Shown here: positions 55,974 to 63,582 of the stretch, in pieces
How positions within the stretch are numbered: the stretch's first letter is position 1
How the letters are laid out: each line of letters begins with the position of its first letter
Origin: Bacteroidia bacterium
GTDB taxonomy: Bacteria; Bacteroidota; Bacteroidia; Bacteroidales; Azobacteroidaceae
Assembly: GCA_025999115.1 (NCBI GenBank)
Contig: BNWW01000003.1
Span: 1-63,582, forward strand
DNA: 63,582 nucleotides
Reading direction: 5' to 3'
Program-made: the position numbers and the translations under genes
Notes under the pieces: model-generated
Database searches by the model: none
What the model saw: the letters and a program-made list of their open reading frames with translations, nothing else
What the model was told of the DNA's origin: nothing

Positions 55974-56678
55974 ATGGCAAATCTTTTCCTGATTCCGGTT
56001 CCATTAGGCGAAACGCCTGTTTCCAAAGTTTTACCAGCTTATAATCGAGAAATTATCGTATCACTCCGGTATTTTATCGTGGAAAATATACGCACTGCCC
56101 GCCGCTTTTTAAAACAGACCGATCCCGAAATTAACATCGACGAATTAACGTTTTTTACACTCAATAAACATACTTCACGTGAGGATTTATCCGGTTTTTT
56201 GCAACCGGTAAACGAGGGTTATTCGGTGGGTGTTTTGTCCGAAGCCGGTTGTCCCGCGATTGCCGATCCGGGCGCCGACGTGGTGGCTTTGGCGCAACAA
56301 AAGCAAATTCCGGTGGCGCCGTTGGTGGGGCCTTCTTCCATTTTGTTATCGCTGATGGCTTCGGGATTTAACGGACAAAATTTCGCGTTTTCCGGCTATC
56401 TTCCGATCGACGGCGATCAACGTATCAAAACGCTAAAAATGCTCGAACAACGGATGATTTCCGAAAATCAAACTCAAATTTTTATCGAAACGCCTTATCG
56501 AAACAATACTTTGGCGGAAACGATTTTGAAAACGCTCAAGCCTTCGACCTGTTTTTGCATCGCCGCTGATATTACTTTGGAAACGGAATGGATTAAAACA
56601 CAAAGCATTGCCGGTTGGAAAAAACAAAAATTGCCCGATTTGTCGAAACGACCGTCTATCTTTTTATTAGGAAAATAA
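55974..56678 (+). CDS. SAM-dependent methyltransferase, RsmI-like
   Basis: The start at 55974 (MANLFLIPVPLGETPVSKVL) leaves 234 residues; an upstream 7-residue extension overlaps the promoter. Tetrapyrrole-methylase fold with VGVLSEAGCPAIADPGADVV as the SAM-binding stretch and PLVGPSSILLSLMASGFNGQ, then IFIETPYRNNTL. RsmI methylates the 2'-OH of C1402 in 16S rRNA. This one differs from canonical RsmI at the N-terminus (IPVPLGE instead of a TPIGN motif) and is shorter, so it is the Bacteroidota paralogue group rather than certain RsmI. The gene after it begins 1 bp behind the stop. Confidence 0.82.
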   Translation: MANLFLIPVPLGETPVSKVLPAYNREIIVSLRYFIVENIRTARRFLKQTDPEINIDELTFFTLNKHTSREDLSGFLQPVNEGYSVGVLSEAGCPAIADPGADVVALAQQKQIPVAPLVGPSSILLSLMASGFNGQNFAFSGYLPIDGDQRIKTLKMLEQRMISENQTQIFIETPYRNNTLAETILKTLKPSTCFCIAADITLETEWIKTQSIAGWKKQKLPDLSKRPSIFLLGK

Positions 56679-56679
56679 T

Positions 56680-57288
56680 ATGTTAATCAAACTTTACGAA
56701 CAAAATCCGAATTTGCGGGAAATCGAACAAGTTGTCCGTATTTTGCGCGAAGGCGGTATCGTAATTTATCCCACCGATACGGTTTATGCTATGGGTTGCG
56801 ATGCCCTGAATGTACGCGCTGTGGAAAAAATTTGCGAATTGAAGAAAATTAATCCGCAAAAAGTAAATTTATCGATCATTTGCAACGATTTGAGCGGCAT
56901 CAGCGAATACGCCAAAGTGAGTAACACGGTTTTCAAATTGATGAAGAAAAATTTGCCCGGCCCGTTCACTTTTTTATTGAATGCAACCACTAATTTGCCG
57001 AAAATCTATAAAAACCGGAAAGAAGTGGGTATTCGCGTGCCGGATAACAATATTATCCGGACCTTGGTGCGCGAATTGGGAAATCCCATTCTTTCAACTT
57101 CCGTCCGCACGAAAGACGATATTCTAGAATATGCTACCGACCCCGAATTGATCGAAGAAGAATGTGAAAATTTGGTGGATGCTGTCATCGATGGCGGTTA
57201 TGGCGGCTTAGTTCCTTCGACCGTTGTAGATTGCACCGGCGAAGAAATCGAAATTATCCGGCAAGGAAAAGGTATCTTAATCGAATGA
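56680..57288 (+). CDS. Sua5/YciO/YrdC family protein (threonylcarbamoyl-AMP synthase or YciO)
   Basis: 202 residues with the YrdC fold: GGIVIYPTDTVYAMGCDALN, KKINPQKVNLSIICNDLSGI, LMKKNLPGPFTFLLNATTNL and VGIRVPDNNIIRTLV, ending PSTVVDCTGEEIEIIRQGKG. TsaC/Sua5 makes threonylcarbamoyl-AMP for the t6A37 modification of tRNA. The wording of the middle motifs (KYAKVSN, KKNLPGPFTF) is closer to the YciO branch, whose activity is much weaker or different. With an RsmI-like gene 1 bp upstream, a translation-related role is likely either way. Confidence 0.85.
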   Translation: MLIKLYEQNPNLREIEQVVRILREGGIVIYPTDTVYAMGCDALNVRAVEKICELKKINPQKVNLSIICNDLSGISEYAKVSNTVFKLMKKNLPGPFTFLLNATTNLPKIYKNRKEVGIRVPDNNIIRTLVRELGNPILSTSVRTKDDILEYATDPELIEEECENLVDAVIDGGYGGLVPSTVVDCTGEEIEIIRQGKGILIE

Positions 57289-57305
57289 ATCTAAAATAAT
57301 TTTAC

Positions 57306-57313
57306 TATTTTTG
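57306..57313 (+). promoter_or_regulatory. Probable -7 element of the helicase gene
   Basis: TATTTTTG (TANNTTTG), 26 bp upstream of the ATG at 57339. Confidence 0.4.
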
Positions 57314-57338
57314 CAACGTTTTAAAAAATCGCTTCATT

Positions 57339-59441
57339 ATGCAAACAAACCGGACGCTCGAATTGGCCGCCAACTATGTTCAATTTACAGGACAACACAT
57401 TTTTCTGACCGGAAAGGCAGGCACCGGCAAAACTACATTTCTGCATCGCCTGCGCGAAAATGCTACCAAACGGATGATTGTGGTGGCTCCTACCGGAGTG
57501 GCCGCAATTAATGCGCACGGGGTTACGATTCATTCGTTTTTTCAATTGTCGTTCGGCCCGCAAATCGGCTTCGACCGGATGAAACCGGAACAAATGCGTT
57601 TCAGCAAAGAAAAAATCAACATTATTCGAAGTCTTGATTTGCTGGTGATTGACGAAATCAGTATGGTGCGCGCCGATTTATTGGATGCGATCGACTGGGT
57701 GTTGCGCCGTTTCCGGACAAAAAGCAAAGCTTTCGGCGGCGTTCAATTACTAATGATTGGCGATTTGCAACAATTGGCGCCGGTGGTCAAAGACGAGGAA
57801 CGTGAATTATTGAATCAACATTACGATACGCCTTACTTTTTCAGCAGCAAGGCTTTCCGCGAAACTTCGTTCGTGAGTATCGAATTGACCCACGTTTTCC
57901 GTCAACAAGACGATCATTTCATTGAAATCTTGAATAAAGTGCGCGAAAACCGTTTGGACGTTCCGGCTTTGGACGCTTTGAATCAACGCTACATCCCTGA
58001 TTTTCAACCGGAAGAAAAGGACGGATACATCACGCTTTGTACTCACAACGCGCAAGCCGCACGCATCAACGAAAGTAAGTTGCAGGCTTTATCCGGCAAA
58101 GAATTTCATTTTACGGCGAAAGTGGTCGGGTCGTTTCCCGAATATTCTTATCCCACTGATTTTGAATTGATTTTGAAAGAGAACGCGCAAGTAATGTTCG
58201 TGAAAAACGACACTTCGCCCGAAAAACGTTTTTACAACGGGAAAATCGGGAAAATTACCCGCATCGAAGACGATTTGATTTATGTGCTTTGCAGCAACGA
58301 AGCCGAAGAAATTGTGGTTACGCCGATGCTTTGGGAAAACGTGAAATACGAATTGGACACACAAACCGATGCCATTCGAGAAGCCGTAGAAGGTTCGTTT
58401 GAACAATATCCACTCAAATTGGCTTGGGCGATAACCATTCACAAAAGTCAGGGATTGACTTTTGAACGGGCTGTAATCGATGCCCAATCCTCGTTTGCCC
58501 ATGGACAAGTATATGTGGCGTTAAGTCGTTGTAAAACATTGGAAGGTATGGTGTTACGAACGCCTATTCGCCACCGGAGCATTATTAACGATTCGACCGT
58601 AAGCAGTTTTACGCAGCGGATAGAGCAAAATCAGCCCGATTCCGTGCAGTTGCAATCGGCGAGCATCGCTTATCAGCACGAATTACTGAAGGAATTATTT
58701 ACATTTACAGTCTTCCGCAACCGGATTTTGTATCTCGAAAAAATGGCGAGCGAACATGCTTCCATACTTCCCAAGCCGACTTTGGATTTGTTGCGCCACC
58801 TTTTTGCACCGGTGCAAACCGAGATTATTCAAGTGTCTGAAAACTTTCAAAGCCATATCACTCGTTTTTTGTCGGAAGAAGCCGATGTCGAAAAGAACGG
58901 CGCTTTGCAGGAACGGATTTGCTCGGCTGCCGGTTATTTCGTTCAGAAAATACAGGCTTGCATTTCGGAAAAATTAGTTCAAGTGGATTCCGACATCGAC
59001 AATAAAACCATCAAAAAGCAGTTGAATGATGGGATTAATCGTTTGGACGAAGACGCCTGCATCAAAATCCATTGTTTACAAGCTTGTAGTCAGGGCTTCC
59101 GCTTGATCCCGTTTTTGCAAGCTAAAGCGGTGGCGGCCATCGAAAAAGAGAAACCGAAAGAAACCCGTAAACCCTTGGCAATAGATTCTGAAAATATCGA
59201 ACATCCCGAATTGTTTAACCGTTTGCGTTCCTGGCGGACGAGCCAAGCGAACGAACTCAATGTGCCGGCTTACGGCGTATTTTCGCAACGCGCTTTGTAT
59301 GAGTTGATTCATTATCTTCCGGACGATAAAAAATCGTTGTTGAAAATTAATGGTATCGGCGAAAAGAAATATCAACAGTTTGGGATGGAAATCTTGACCA
59401 TTATCAGGGAATATTGCGAGGAGAAAAATTTAACGATTTGA
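57339..59441 (+). CDS. PIF1-like DNA helicase with C-terminal HRDC domain
   Basis: 700 residues. Superfamily 1 helicase motifs: Walker A FLTGKAGTGKTTFLHRL (about residues 26-36), PTGVAAINAHGVTIHSFFQL (Ia), Walker B DLLVIDEISMVRADL, MIGDLQQLAPV (III), LTHVFRQQD (IV), LAWAITIHKSQGLTFERAVI (V) and QVYVALSRCK (VI). The C-terminal 80 residues are an HRDC-type domain (LFNRLRSWRTSQANELNVPA, YELIHYLPDDKKSLLKINGI). PIF1-type enzymes unwind DNA 5' to 3' and resolve G-quadruplexes or stalled forks. Bacteroidota members with an HRDC end are widespread. All motifs look intact. Confidence 0.9.
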   Translation: MQTNRTLELAANYVQFTGQHIFLTGKAGTGKTTFLHRLRENATKRMIVVAPTGVAAINAHGVTIHSFFQLSFGPQIGFDRMKPEQMRFSKEKINIIRSLDLLVIDEISMVRADLLDAIDWVLRRFRTKSKAFGGVQLLMIGDLQQLAPVVKDEERELLNQHYDTPYFFSSKAFRETSFVSIELTHVFRQQDDHFIEILNKVRENRLDVPALDALNQRYIPDFQPEEKDGYITLCTHNAQAARINESKLQALSGKEFHFTAKVVGSFPEYSYPTDFELILKENAQVMFVKNDTSPEKRFYNGKIGKITRIEDDLIYVLCSNEAEEIVVTPMLWENVKYELDTQTDAIREAVEGSFEQYPLKLAWAITIHKSQGLTFERAVIDAQSSFAHGQVYVALSRCKTLEGMVLRTPIRHRSIINDSTVSSFTQRIEQNQPDSVQLQSASIAYQHELLKELFTFTVFRNRILYLEKMASEHASILPKPTLDLLRHLFAPVQTEIIQVSENFQSHITRFLSEEADVEKNGALQERICSAAGYFVQKIQACISEKLVQVDSDIDNKTIKKQLNDGINRLDEDACIKIHCLQACSQGFRLIPFLQAKAVAAIEKEKPKETRKPLAIDSENIEHPELFNRLRSWRTSQANELNVPAYGVFSQRALYELIHYLPDDKKSLLKINGIGEKKYQQFGMEILTIIREYCEEKNLTI

Positions 59442-59520
59442 TTTTTATTCCATTTCAAGTAGCGAGACCTTGAAAACAGTTTTTCACTTATCAAGTCCAA
59501 TGTAGAGCCATTGGTTATAA

Positions 59521-59667
59521 TGAGCATGAGTTTAGTTTTGACACGCTGAATCTTCGTTTTGGGAAAAAGGACTTGTATAATACACTCAAAAGTGGTAATG
59601 CTTCCGGCAAAACCACATTAATAAATATCATTTCGGTTTTTTGCACTATTGGGAGATATTGTAAATA
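59521..59667 (+). pseudogene. Relic of a P-loop (ABC-type) ATPase
   Basis: The frame reads FDTLNLRFGKKDLYNTLKSG followed at once by GNASGKTTLINIISV and a stop at 59665-59667. A start of the strand LNLRFGKKDLY and then a Walker A are the opening of an ABC ATPase, but about 15 residues that separate them in real proteins are lost and everything after Walker A is missing. Stops lie just upstream. It marks the beginning of the decayed, AT-rich island. Confidence 0.5.
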
Positions 59668-59700
59668 AAGTAATTGAATTGGAATTAGGAATCATAAAAT

Positions 59701-59853
59701 TGGCTGCATAATGAATTAAAGAATGTATCGGTAGCTGAGTTGTCGCGATTTCGGCAATTTTATACGGTATATCCGCAAATTCTTGAGACGCTGTCCCAAA
59801 GATTGGGGACAATGACAATACAAAATATGCAATTAGTAAAAAGTGATAAATAA
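59701..59853 (+). pseudogene. Relic of a DUF1016 (YhcG-type) nuclease N-terminus
   Basis: The plus strand reads ELKNVSVAELSRFRQFYTVY then PQILETLSQRLGTM before a stop at 59851-59853. The words RFRQFY and YPQILETLSQ are typical of the DUF1016 N-terminal domain, where a four-helix region recognises DNA or a partner. It precedes, by 620 bp, a complete DUF1016 gene of the same orientation, and suggests an earlier copy. The annotation rests on about 35 residues. Confidence 0.5.
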
Positions 59854-60023
59854 TTAAACAGCAATGATTTATACTGAAGCTTGTAAAATACAGGCAAGGA
59901 CGAAAGTTGCGTATATTTATGAGATTATCTGTCATTTATCGGCGACACCGCACTTGCAAAAGATGCCTCTCGAAAAGTTAAAACAGCTATAAAAAAGTGT
60001 GCCAAAATCCCAAAAATATTTTG

Positions 60024-60031
60024 TACTTTTG
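60024..60031 (+). promoter_or_regulatory. Possible -7 element of the XRE/DUF1016 unit
   Basis: TACTTTTG (TANNTTTG) 84 bp upstream of the XRE start at 60115, with no clear -33 partner. Confidence 0.35.
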
Positions 60032-60114
60032 TTTCGTTTTTCTGACAATTCTAAAAAGCAAAAGTCAGAACAAATGTAAAAACTTGATTGATAGATAAAT
60101 TAAAATATAACGCT

Positions 60115-60471
60115 ATGTTGTTTGGTAATAGAATTAGACAGTTAAGGGAAGAAAAACAGATGCTGCAACGGCAATTTTTGTGCAAGGTGAGTGCAAACCA
60201 AACTTGTTAGAGTTTGCCGAACCGCAGCCAAAAATGGCGCAAGCAATTTGCCGCAGCATTGGAAATTGATACGCCGATGTACAGTAAAATTGAGCGTGGC
60301 GAACGCCGTGCCAAACGCGAACAGGTTATTGCGCTTGCCAAAATCTTTAAAGTTAATCCAAATGAATTTTTGACACTTTGGGTTGCCGATCGGATTCTTG
60401 AAGCGATAGAAGATGAAAAAGAGTTGGCGGGGGAAGCGTTGAAAATTGTGCTAAAGAAAATAAACGAATAA
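60115..60471 (+). pseudogene. XRE-family helix-turn-helix regulator interrupted by a 73-bp insertion
   Basis: The gene begins MLFGNRIRQLREEKQMLQRQ F, then breaks into foreign sequence with a stop. Without the insertion it would continue AAALEIDTPMYSKIERGERR, AKREQVIALAKIFKVNPNEF, giving a normal XRE protein of about 94 residues. The piece after the insertion is open from a TTG at 60214 and could give a protein lacking the first HTH helix. The reading frame is shifted by +1 (73 bp). It lies 1 bp from the DUF1016 gene, the usual order for this pair, in which the XRE protein represses or guides the nuclease. Confidence 0.75.
60178..60250. repeat. 73-bp insertion flanked by 7-bp direct repeats
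   Basis: Direct repeat gcaattt at 60171-60177 and 60244-60250 brackets inserted DNA; removing one copy plus the insert restores the XRE frame. The insert holds an imperfect inverted pair gcaaac (60193-60198) and gtttgc (60212-60217) and resembles short non-coding repeats scattered in Bacteroidales. Target-site duplication points to transposition of a very small MITE-like element. Confidence 0.65.
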
Positions 60472-60472
60472 A

Positions 60473-61531
60473 ATGAAAACAGTCAATATAAATAACAAAA
60501 GCAATCAACTGTTGCAAGGTATTGAACACCTGATTGAGCAAACAAGCAGGCAAGTTGCGGTGTATCTAAACACCACAATCAGCCGTCTGTATTGGTCTAT
60601 CGGCAACTATATTGTTTCCGAAATTCAATACGAAACATACTCTCAATACGGACTGCAAATTGTGGCGACACTGTCGCAAACATTGACCGAAAAATATGGG
60701 AAAGGCTATACATATTCCGCATTGAGACGGATGATAAGAGTAGCAGAAACATTCGATGAAAAAATGTTGGCGACACTGTCGCCAACATTGAGTTGGAGTC
60801 ATTTTATCGAACTGGCTTATATAGAAAATAGTACCAAACGGCTGTTTTACCAACAAATGTGTGTCGCCGAAAAGTGGAGTCTTCGCACGCTCAGGCAAAA
60901 AGAAGATGCTATGTTTTTTGAACGAACAGCCATTGCAGCAAAGCCCGAAGACGAAATTATACACGCATTGCAAAGCATAAACAACACAAATTTAACACCC
61001 GATTTGGTATTCAAAAGCACTTACATTCTTGATTTTCTAAGATTAAGCGGTTATTATTCCGAAAAAGACCTCGAAGATGCCATTCTGCATAATTTGGAGC
61101 AGTTTATTATGGAACTCGGTCAGGATTTTGCTTTTGTGGAACGGCAAAAACGCATTCCCATTGACAGCATTGATTATTCGTTCGACCTGCTTTTCTTTCA
61201 CCGAAAACTGAATCGTTTAATTGCCATTGACCTGAAACTCGGCAAGTTTCAACCCAAATACAAAGGGCAAATGGAACTCTACCTGAAATATCTGCAAAAG
61301 CACGACCAACAGCCCCACGAAAATTCGCCTGTCGGCTTGCTGCTTTGCAGCGAAGGCAATACGGAACATATTGAACTGCTGATGCTTGACGAAAAGAATA
61401 TAAAAGTGGCGCAATATCTAACCGCCTTGCCCGACAAGCAATGGTTTATTGATAAACTGAATAGGTCTATTGCTATTGCACAGGAAAATGTTGCAGGGAA
61501 AGGAAAAAAGAGTTGGCAGAGGAAGCGTTGA
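60473..61531 (+). CDS. DUF1016 / YhcG-type PD-(D/E)XK nuclease protein
   Basis: 352 residues. The N-terminal helical DUF1016_N domain (IGNYIVSEIQYETYSQYGLQ, YSALRRMIRVAETFDEKMLA, SWSHFIELAYIENSTKRLFY) is followed by the nuclease domain with SIDYSFDLLFFHRKLNRLIA then IDLKLGKFQPKYKGQMELYL, the Asp and D-x-K core of PD-(D/E)XK. Such proteins are found in defence islands beside restriction systems and as parts of phage-resistance loci; the substrate is not settled. The last residues GKGKKSWQRKR are out of frame with a relic of an XRE tail. It follows the XRE gene by 1 bp and precedes the small helical gene by 33 bp. Confidence 0.85.
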   Translation: MKTVNINNKSNQLLQGIEHLIEQTSRQVAVYLNTTISRLYWSIGNYIVSEIQYETYSQYGLQIVATLSQTLTEKYGKGYTYSALRRMIRVAETFDEKMLATLSPTLSWSHFIELAYIENSTKRLFYQQMCVAEKWSLRTLRQKEDAMFFERTAIAAKPEDEIIHALQSINNTNLTPDLVFKSTYILDFLRLSGYYSEKDLEDAILHNLEQFIMELGQDFAFVERQKRIPIDSIDYSFDLLFFHRKLNRLIAIDLKLGKFQPKYKGQMELYLKYLQKHDQQPHENSPVGLLLCSEGNTEHIELLMLDEKNIKVAQYLTALPDKQWFIDKLNRSIAIAQENVAGKGKKSWQRKR

Positions 61532-61557
61532 ATTTTGTACAAAAACAAATAAAGTAA
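61501..61557 (+). pseudogene. Second copy of an XRE gene's 3' end, overlapping DUF1016
   Basis: In the frame +1 to the DUF1016 end, 61501-61557 reads KKELAEEALNFVQKQIK before a stop. This mirrors the XRE tail KELAGEALKIVLKKINE at 60417-60471, and the DNA words gagttggc and ggaagcgttgaa are identical. It is a leftover from a further XRE gene that once followed the nuclease gene, hence from a duplicated XRE-nuclease unit. Confidence 0.65.
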
Positions 61558-61564
61558 TAATATT

Positions 61565-61840
61565 ATGGATTTAATTGCATTAGTATCAATTTTAAATAAT
61601 GGAATCCCTGCAACAGTTGTAGGGAATGTGTCGGCTGCAATGATTGTCCGATTAATTGACAAAGTAAAAACTATGTTCAATGGTAAAGCCATTACAAAAG
61701 AAAATGCCGAACAATTAATGGCTGAAAATGTCGAATTGAAAGAAACTTTGGCAAGTTTACAAGACGAATTGGCTAAGGCAAATATAGAGATAAAAAACCA
61801 ATTCAATCATTCAACTTTTTATAATACAACATTTAATTAG
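61565..61840 (+). CDS. Small helical protein with C-terminal homotypic tag (candidate effector)
   Basis: 91 residues, no signal peptide. Residues 2-38 are hydrophobic and probably helical ([30 protein letters not shown]); 40-75 are a charged coiled coil ([20 protein letters not shown]). The last 16-17 residues read [16 protein letters not shown]. The neighbouring gene, 8 bp downstream, begins with the nearly same words. I do not recognise the family. A small membrane-active helical domain followed by an Asn-rich tag fits the general plan of amyloid-signalling effectors. Plain alternatives are a stand-alone coiled-coil adaptor for the TPR protein or an N-terminal part of a split gene. Confidence 0.7.
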   Translation: MDLIALVSILNNGIPATVVGNVSAAMIVRLIDKVKTMFNGKAITKENAEQLMAENVELKETLASLQDELAKANIEIKNQFNHSTFYNTTFN

Positions 61841-61848
61841 ATACTATT

Positions 61849-63348
61849 ATGGCTGATTCAATAAAAAATCAATTTAACAATTCAACTTTTCTTAATGCTA
61901 CATTTGTAACTACAGAAAATAATACTGACACTAATGCAAGATTAGACGCAATATTAGCGGCAATCAAGGAAATTCCCAAAGGAGCTTCCGAAGAATTGAA
62001 AGAAAAAGTTAGAAATGCAGAAGAAAGGATTGAAAACCCAATTACAGCAGACGATTTTTTCTTAAAAGCGTATGCGGCAAGTGTTGATGAAAATTATAAT
62101 ATTGCCATAAAGCATTACGAAAAATCATTAGAATTAGACCCAAAAAGTTCTAATACAAATTTTAATTTGGGAACTATCTATGCACAAAAAACAAATCCTG
62201 ATTATGATAAAGCAATAGAATATTTGCAAAAAGCAATAGAATTAGAACCTGATTGGGAAAAGGCATATTATAATTTAGGCAGTATTTATTTTGAGATAGA
62301 AAATAACGATAAAGCAATTCAGTGTCTTGAAAAGGCAATTGAATTAAAGCCAGATTATGCCGCTGCATATAGTAATTTGGGTGCTTCATATTTAGGGAAA
62401 TTAAATCTTGATTATGATAAAGTAATAGAGTACAGTCAAAAAGCGATTGATTTAGAGCCGAATAAAGCAGAAGCATATTATAATATAGGAAAAGTAATGT
62501 GTGAAGGGAAGCAGAATTACGATAAAGCAATAGAGTATTATAAAACTGCCATAGAATTTAATTCTAATTTATCTCCCGCATATTTCAATTTGGGGAAAAT
62601 TTATTGCGAAAATAAGCAAGATTATGACCAAGCAATAGAAAATTATAAGAAAGTCATTGAATTACAACCGGATGCCGTAGATGCCTATTTCAATATGGGA
62701 AATGCTTATCGTGAGAGTAGAAAAAATCCAGATAAAGCAATTGAATGCTATGAAAAAGTCATTGATTTAAAACCTGATTACGCAGAAGCATACCTCAATA
62801 TGGGAATTGTTTATGCAGAGAGCAAGCAAGATTACAACAAGGCGATAGAATATTGTAAAAAAGTCATTGAACTAAAGCCTGATTATGCAATGGCATATTA
62901 CAATATGGGAAATAACTACAAAGGAGACAAACCTGATTACGACAAAGCCATAGAATGTTATGAAAAAGCCATAGAATTAGAGCCTGATTACGCAATGGCA
63001 TATAACAACTTAGGGGCAACCTATGCAGACGGTAAGCACGATTATGATAAAGCAATTGAATATTACGACAAAGCGATTGAATTAAACCCTAATTTAGCAA
63101 TAGCATATCCCAATCTTGGGCAGGCATATACAAAAAAACGCGATTATGATACGGCAATAGAATACTATAAAAAAGGGATAGAAAAAAATCCGTATGATTA
63201 TAGAATATATTTTGATTTGGGACTTATTTATGGTAAAGACAAAAATGATAATGATAAAGCAATAGAATATCTCAAAAAGGCAGTAGAAATAAAACCTGAT
63301 TATGCAGAAGCATATTATTATAAATTAATGTTTCGCACTTCCCTTTAA
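61849..63348 (+). CDS. TPR protein with N-terminal homotypic tag (candidate sensor)
   Basis: 499 residues, no signal peptide. The N-terminus [20 protein letters not shown] repeats the tag at the end of the preceding protein (12 of 16 identical). A helical linker ([20 protein letters not shown]) is followed by about 12 TPR units of 34-36 residues ([37 protein letters not shown]). Canonical TPR residues are kept: Gly8, Ala20 and Pro32. The last unit ends [11 protein letters not shown] without a full capping helix, so the C-terminus may be shortened. No NTPase or toxin domain is seen. The gene is much more AT-rich than the housekeeping genes, suggesting transfer. Confidence 0.85.
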   Translation: MADSIKNQFNNSTFLNATFVTTENNTDTNARLDAILAAIKEIPKGASEELKEKVRNAEERIENPITADDFFLKAYAASVDENYNIAIKHYEKSLELDPKSSNTNFNLGTIYAQKTNPDYDKAIEYLQKAIELEPDWEKAYYNLGSIYFEIENNDKAIQCLEKAIELKPDYAAAYSNLGASYLGKLNLDYDKVIEYSQKAIDLEPNKAEAYYNIGKVMCEGKQNYDKAIEYYKTAIEFNSNLSPAYFNLGKIYCENKQDYDQAIENYKKVIELQPDAVDAYFNMGNAYRESRKNPDKAIECYEKVIDLKPDYAEAYLNMGIVYAESKQDYNKAIEYCKKVIELKPDYAMAYYNMGNNYKGDKPDYDKAIECYEKAIELEPDYAMAYNNLGATYADGKHDYDKAIEYYDKAIELNPNLAIAYPNLGQAYTKKRDYDTAIEYYKKGIEKNPYDYRIYFDLGLIYGKDKNDNDKAIEYLKKAVEIKPDYAEAYYYKLMFRTSL

Positions 63349-63428
63349 CTCATTGACAAATAGAAGATAAAGAGAAGTATTAAAATTCTATCTATTTGTG
63401 TATAAATCAATTAACATTTCCATTTTCG

Positions 63429-63582
63429 TTATCCGGCCTCTTGGAGGCAGTTTCTGAGCATTTGCGTAAGCCTTTGTTCGGCAACGGGGTCTGTCAACAT
63501 TTTTTCCAGCAATTCATCGGCATCTATTTCAAACACATTGGTCACTACCCGAATCATCTCAAGAAACAATCCCCACAACCGT
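63429..63582 (-). CDS. C-terminal end of an unidentified protein, cut by the window edge
   Basis: The minus strand from the window end reads RLWGLFLEMIRVVTNVFEID, then ADELLEKMLTDPVAEQRLTQ and MLRNCLQEAG before the stop at 63429-63431. Strongly helical and without stops over 51 codons. The family is not recognised. It faces the TPR gene tail to tail across an 80-bp gap with no clear terminator. Confidence 0.45.
   Translation of the reverse strand, partial: RLWGLFLEMIRVVTNVFEIDADELLEKMLTDPVAEQRLTQMLRNCLQEAG

Noticed and set aside
59618..59935. 105-residue minus-strand ORF
   Set aside because: Antisense of the ABC and DUF1016 relics; low-complexity hydrophobic composition without a family.
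1..63582. tRNA, rRNA, CRISPR and complete insertion sequences
   Set aside because: Read for cloverleaf ends, regular repeat-spacer arrays and transposase motifs on both strands and none was convincing. A covariance-model scan would settle small RNAs.

Overview
The window looks like chromosomal DNA of a member of the Bacteroidales (phylum Bacteroidota). Reasons: TANNTTTG-type -7 promoter elements, a SusC/SusD pair with a hybrid two-component regulator, several proteins with type IX secretion (T9SS) C-terminal sorting domains, a PorW/SprE homologue, a TamL-like lipoprotein barrel, and a cobalamin riboswitch in front of a BtuB-like receptor. I saw no tRNA, rRNA, CRISPR array or complete insertion sequence. 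Species cannot be named from what is here.

Layout. 1-620 and 5.5-9.4 kb are gene graveyards: pieces of an ECF sigma factor, membrane proteins, a VOC protein, two TonB-dependent receptors and a ZnuB-type permease, cut and joined in both orientations, plus a 405-bp multi-hairpin repeat. Between them lie a large secreted GEVED/MBG-type protein and a membrane-anchored AraC-type regulator. 9.4-21 kb is housekeeping: PorW/SprE, a membrane pyrophosphatase, a DMT exporter, MiaA, a sugar-phosphate transferase and TamL. 21-46.6 kb, nearly all on the minus strand, is a polysaccharide-utilisation locus. It holds a hybrid sensor, SusC, SusD, a DUF5107/TPR protein, a mutarotase lipoprotein, two secreted esterases and a related secreted protein, followed upstream by an FG-GAP protein and two Asp-box (BNR) enzymes. 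The likely flow is: secreted enzymes attack the glycan, SusCD imports oligosaccharides, the mutarotase and DUF5107 protein act on products, and the hybrid sensor switches the locus on. 46.6-51 kb is a B12 uptake operon (riboswitch, BtuB-like, BtuG-like, BtuF-like). 51-59.4 kb holds cardiolipin synthase, a minimal sorting-domain protein, a FadL-like barrel, a low-complexity exported protein, an RsmI-like methyltransferase, a Sua5/YciO/YrdC protein and a PIF1-like helicase with an HRDC domain. 59.5-63.3 kb is an AT-rich accessory island: relics, an interrupted XRE regulator, a DUF1016 nuclease, then a small helical protein and a 12-repeat TPR protein.

Two themes stand out. First, palindromic repeats have entered protein ends. 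A perfect 28-bp palindrome sits in frame in the sorting domains of three secreted proteins, and another repeat supplies the start codon and first ten residues of the hybrid sensor's signal peptide. Second, the last two genes of the island share a near-identical 16-residue tag, at the C-terminus of the small protein and the N-terminus of the TPR protein. That arrangement resembles amyloid-type homotypic signalling between an effector and a sensor, and is the best candidate here for an undescribed system.
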